Shown: positions 6,772-9,093 of the stretch, in pieces
Position numbering within the stretch: the stretch's first letter is position 1
Layout: the number at the start of each line of letters is the position of its first letter
Assembly (NCBI GenBank): GCA_959018155.1
Contig: CAUEKH010000077.1
Location: 1 to 9,093 of the forward strand
Direction: 5' to 3'
Length of the DNA: 9,093 nucleotides
Origin: an uncultured Hungatella sp.
GTDB lineage: Bacteria > Bacillota > Clostridia > Lachnospirales > Lachnospiraceae
The notes under the pieces: generated by a model
Databases searched by the model: none
What the model was told of the DNA's origin: nothing
The model's input: only the letters and a program-made list of their open reading frames with translations
Program-made: the position numbers and the translations under genes

Positions 6772-6863
6772 CTGCTTCCGGGTGCAGCCCCGCCTCACCG
6801 GCCTCATGCCGTGTGAACAGCAGCGTGTTCAGTCCCACCGAAGGAAAAGAGGCGATAACGAGA
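6772..6863. other. Non-coding spacer with no recognisable feature
   Basis: This is the middle of the 346-base gap between the enzyme gene and the next gene. An open frame at 6683-6889 crosses it but runs through the terminator stem, has no ribosome binding site and shows no recognisable protein character. I see nothing functional in this stretch. Confidence 0.5.
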
Positions 6864-6892
6864 TAGACGAAGAATCGTGTTTATGCTAGAAT
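6864..6892 (+). promoter_or_regulatory. Probable sigma-A promoter with extended -10
   Basis: TAGACG (6864-6869, 4 of 6 to TTGACA) is followed after 17 bases by TAGAAT (6887-6892, 5 of 6 to TATAAT). A TG at 6884-6885 gives the extended form TGCTAGAAT. It lies downstream of the operon terminator and about 95 bases before the 175-residue gene, as expected for a separate transcription unit covering 6989-8848. Confidence 0.6.
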
Positions 6893-6944
6893 AAGAGCAG
6901 AACAGTTACCAGTCACGGCCCACAATAGATCCAGGTCACAGGTC

Positions 6945-6964
6945 CGTCTTTTGTATAGAAGACG
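6945..6964 (+). other. Leader stem-loop before the 175-residue gene
   Basis: CGTCTT (6945-6950) and AAGACG (6959-6964) pair perfectly, with two further inner pairs (one T-G) closing a GTAT loop. It lies in the untranslated leader downstream of the predicted promoter. A second small hairpin, CCTC-AGT-GAGG (6971-6981), places the GAGG ribosome binding site in its right arm. No known riboswitch class is recognised. Confidence 0.45.
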
Positions 6965-6988
6965 CCTCGGCCTCAGTGAGGAAAAGAG

Positions 6989-7516
6989 ATGTTATCTTAT
7001 GAAGATTCGAAAGTCCAGGATCGAAAGCTAATCCTTCTTGCGCGATTCCACCCGGAATTTGTACGTAATATATTAATTCCCGAAATAGAAATAAACAGTA
7101 CGCAGTATCGTGTAGATACCCGGCTGGTTAATAATTTCAGAAAGTATCAGCACGTTAAAAACGGTCTGTATTTCATGCTTGGTTTCGCCTATGCCGATAT
7201 CCCTGCCGGCCTGGAGTATGAGATGATTATGCGTATCAATAATGGGGAAATCGAACGGGATTCCGTAATGCGGTGTAAAGCAGCCGTGCTATGCTTTTTC
7301 TCCGAATTCAAAACCCAACCCATCGAATATGCCTGGCACGGTCATCATACAATTTGCCAAATCCATTTTCCCGACGGCATTCCGGATCTCATAGAGGAGT
7401 TATATGAAATTACTGAAAAGAAACCTGCAAAGATAACACAGGAAATATGCTTATGCTCTTACGATACACTTAAAGCCAATATCTGCAGGAAAGACAGCCG
7501 GGATTCCAGTCTGTAG
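6989..7516 (+). CDS. Hypothetical protein, 175 residues, family not recognised
   Basis: I do not recognise this protein. The ATG at 6989 has GAGG at 6978-6981 with a 7-base spacer, supporting a real gene. There is no signal peptide or obvious membrane helix, so it is probably cytoplasmic. Residues 13-30 are amphipathic or hydrophobic (LILLARFHPEF), and residues 40-62 are basic. A histidine cluster HGHH lies at 117-120, followed by C123 and H126. Cysteines occur at 96, 102, 123, 154, 156 and 166, so metal binding is conceivable but no standard zinc motif is complete. The C-terminal tail is polar. Parts of the gene are AT-richer in codon choice (ATA, TTA, AAT) than the operon before it. It has its own likely promoter and is 42 bases ahead of the metallophosphoesterase gene with no terminator between, so the two are probably co-transcribed. 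Confidence 0.75.
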   Translation: MLSYEDSKVQDRKLILLARFHPEFVRNILIPEIEINSTQYRVDTRLVNNFRKYQHVKNGLYFMLGFAYADIPAGLEYEMIMRINNGEIERDSVMRCKAAVLCFFSEFKTQPIEYAWHGHHTICQIHFPDGIPDLIEELYEITEKKPAKITQEICLCSYDTLKANICRKDSRDSSL

Positions 7517-7558
7517 GAGAAACTGCCACCAGCAGGCCATAAAGAAAAGGAGTCAATC

Positions 7559-8848
7559 ATGAGAAAACTCATCAGTCTTACATTACTGTCATGTCTCTGC
7601 GCCGCCCTGACCGGCTGTGCCAGAGGAAAAGAGTCTCAGGAAAAAGCGGAAGCGCCGCTTCACATCGTTGTAGCGACTGATTTGCACTATCTTTCCCCGA
7701 AGCTGACGGATTACGGTACCGGTTTTATGAGGATGCTGGAAAATGGCGACGGGAAAGTGACTCAGTATTCGCCGGAGATTGTAGACAGTTTTTTAATGGA
7801 GGTAAGCAAACTCCATCCGGCTGCCCTGATTCTGAGCGGAGATCTCGCTTTCAATGGTGAGAGAGAAAGCCATGAAGAACTGGCCGGAAGGCTGGTGCAG
7901 CTGCAGGAGGAGGGGATTCCTGTGCTGGTAATTCCGGGAAATCACGACCTGAATAATCCATTTGCCGCATCTTTTGAAGGGGAGACTGTTACCAGGACGA
8001 GTCCTGTATCCGGTGAGGAGTTTGCTGATATCTATGGAAATTCAGGGTATGGCGTCGCCGCCTCAAAAGATGAGGAATCGCTGAGCTTTCTCTATCAGCT
8101 GACGGAAAAGGTGTGGCTTCTCCTGCTGGACAGCAATACCCGGGAGTCGCCGGGACGGCTGCGGGAGGGGACACTCCTGTGGCTGGAAGAGCAGCTTGAG
8201 AAGGCAAAGGAATCAGGTGCTTCCGTCATCACCGTGACACACCAGAACGTCCTGATACAGAATAGCCTGCTGTCCCAGGGCTTTGTGATGGGAAATCATG
8301 AGGAAACGGCAGAACTGCTTCATCAATATGGAGTCCGGTTGAATCTAAGCGGTCACGTTCATATTCAGCATATCGCAGAGGAAAACGGGCTGTATGATGT
8401 TGCAACAGGCGCCCTCTCCGTGTCCCCTAATCAATATGGTTTGATAGAAATTGACACTCAGGGAAAGATTTCTTATGGGACGAAGACGGTGGCGATGGCA
8501 AAACAAGTGGCTACAGCGGAGAGTGAAGAAGAAAAGGCCGGGATCGATGTAATAGCCCGGGAATTCTTCGACAACTGTACCCGGAGAAAAATGGAAAAGG
8601 AACTTGCGCCTTTTGATGCCCCGCCGGAAGAAAAAGAACGCATGGTGGAACTGGCTGTGATGATGAACCGGGATTACTTTGCGGGAACGATGAAGAAAAA
8701 TGAAGAAATAAGGAAAATGGATGCGTGGAAACTGTGGGAAGAGAAGGGGGAAAACCTGTTTTTTAAACGATATATGGACAGTATGATGGAGGACGAGGGG
8801 AGAGAGGGGAACAGGCTGGTGATTGAGCCCTGGAGTGTGGAGGAATGA
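7559..8848 (+). CDS. Metallophosphoesterase (calcineurin-like) lipoprotein
   Basis: The 429-residue protein should be anchored on the outer face of the membrane. It has basic MRK, a hydrophobic core and lipobox LTGC with the lipidated cysteine at 20. Residues 34 to about 300 carry the complete metallophosphoesterase signature: D41-x-H43 (DLHY), GD at 94-95, GNHD at 127-130, H228 in VTHQN and GHVH at 265-268. A dimetal centre hydrolysing phosphomono- or diesters is therefore expected, but the substrate is unknown. Residues 320-429 form a highly charged, probably helical C-terminal extension found in similar extracytoplasmic clostridial enzymes. The start is supported by AAGGAG (7547-7552) six bases upstream. 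It follows the 175-residue gene by 42 bases. Nothing in the sequence ties it to the sugar operon, and a role in phosphate scavenging or envelope phospholipid or teichoic acid turnover is only a guess. Confidence 0.93.
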   Translation: MRKLISLTLLSCLCAALTGCARGKESQEKAEAPLHIVVATDLHYLSPKLTDYGTGFMRMLENGDGKVTQYSPEIVDSFLMEVSKLHPAALILSGDLAFNGERESHEELAGRLVQLQEEGIPVLVIPGNHDLNNPFAASFEGETVTRTSPVSGEEFADIYGNSGYGVAASKDEESLSFLYQLTEKVWLLLLDSNTRESPGRLREGTLLWLEEQLEKAKESGASVITVTHQNVLIQNSLLSQGFVMGNHEETAELLHQYGVRLNLSGHVHIQHIAEENGLYDVATGALSVSPNQYGLIEIDTQGKISYGTKTVAMAKQVATAESEEEKAGIDVIAREFFDNCTRRKMEKELAPFDAPPEEKERMVELAVMMNRDYFAGTMKKNEEIRKMDAWKLWEEKGENLFFKRYMDSMMEDEGREGNRLVIEPWSVEE

Positions 8849-8987
8849 TCAATGGAGGATAGCAAAAAAGCGTGTCCAGCCAGGTGAACATCATCAGTGT
8901 TATGAGCAATTTTATGGAAAAAGCTGTAGTAGGAAAGTAGCAGGATTTAGCTGATTAATATACTGATTTAAAGAATAAGATTGAGAA
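8849..8987. other. Non-coding or decayed sequence after the phosphoesterase gene
   Basis: No gene is supported. A short frame from GTG 8884 to TAG 8940 reads VNIISVMSNFMEKAVVGK and looks protein-like for 18 residues. It has no ribosome binding site and may be a gene remnant or chance. No intrinsic terminator for the phosphoesterase gene is visible. CTGATT occurs twice at 8951-8956 and 8963-8968. Confidence 0.4.
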
Positions 8988-9023
8988 GAGTCGCCGCCAC
9001 TCGTAGAACGGGTGGCTCGACTT
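8988..9023. repeat. Long imperfect inverted repeat, possible mobile-element end or structured RNA
   Basis: The outer stem AGTCG/CGACT (8989-8993 with 9018-9022, plus a terminal G-T) is followed by a small internal loop (CC against T). An inner 9-base-pair stem (8996-9004 with 9008-9016, one T-G) closes an AGA loop. No T-run follows on the + strand, and none is seen on the other strand beyond the stem (CTTCTCAATC). It is therefore not a standard terminator. Subterminal imperfect hairpins of this size mark IS200/IS605-type element ends, but no transposase is in view, so that reading is tentative. Confidence 0.5.
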
Positions 9024-9093
9024 CCAACCAGAAATGTTGATTTCCAAACTTATATTTTAAATTTGCATGTCGATCAAACATCATCAATGCTGA
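9024..9093. other. AT-rich right edge, nothing identified
   Basis: The last 70 bases show no start with a ribosome binding site. The only notable item is AACATCATCA at 9077-9086, an exact repeat of 8887-8896. Confidence 0.4.

Noticed and set aside
6683..6889. 68-codon frame on the + strand after the enzyme gene
   Set aside because: It runs through the strong terminator and into the next promoter, has no ribosome binding site, and its composition looks random.
8849..9093. CRISPR array, tRNA or rRNA in the right-hand non-coding end
   Set aside because: There is only one pair of 10-base repeats and no regular spacing. The hairpin does not fit a tRNA cloverleaf, and no rRNA-like conserved segments are seen.

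Overview
The window looks like chromosomal DNA from a low-to-mid-GC Firmicute, most likely a gut Lachnospiraceae (Enterocloster/Hungatella/Clostridium-type). This placement is an inference. It rests on strong AGGAGG-type ribosome binding sites, lipoprotein signal peptides of Gram-positive style, LplB/YtcP-type carbohydrate ABC permeases, and intrinsic terminators with U-tracts.

Layout: (1) Positions 1-196 hold the 3' end of an extracellular sugar-binding protein gene, closed by an intrinsic terminator at 263-294. (2) Positions 295-550 are an AT-rich leader with a candidate CcpA-type cre site, weak promoter-like hexamers and a hairpin just before the first gene. (3) Positions 551-6642 form one operon: two CUT1-family permeases overlapping by one base (551-1522, 1522-2409), a solute-binding lipoprotein (2448-4040), three consecutive stem-loops without U-tracts (4053-4184), and an 808-residue two-domain enzyme (4216-6642). 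The enzyme joins an N-terminal GH43-like five-bladed propeller to a C-terminal GH28-like right-handed beta-helix. A strong terminator at 6717-6747 ends the operon. (4) Positions 6864-8848 hold a second probable unit: an extended -10 promoter, an unrecognised 175-residue protein, and a 429-residue metallophosphoesterase lipoprotein. (5) Positions 8849-9093 have no convincing gene, but carry a long imperfect stem-loop and a 10-base direct repeat. They may be decayed or mobile-element-related DNA.

How the genes work together: the binding lipoprotein captures an oligosaccharide outside the cell and the permease pair imports it. ATP would come from a shared MsmX-type ATPase encoded elsewhere, since none is present here. 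The GH43-like/GH28 enzyme has no signal peptide, so it should cut the imported oligosaccharide in the cytoplasm. GH28 chemistry together with the LplB/YtcP transporter type suggests a pectin fragment (oligogalacturonide or rhamnogalacturonan type), but the exact sugar cannot be read from the sequence. The truncated binding-protein gene at the left edge has a C-terminus related to that of the complete one, so the locus probably holds two related uptake systems in tandem.

The most notable items are the GH43-like + GH28 fusion with non-canonical GH28 subsite motifs, the stack of hairpins separating binding protein from enzyme, and the unexplained right end. I saw no sign of a wholly new defence or mobile system.
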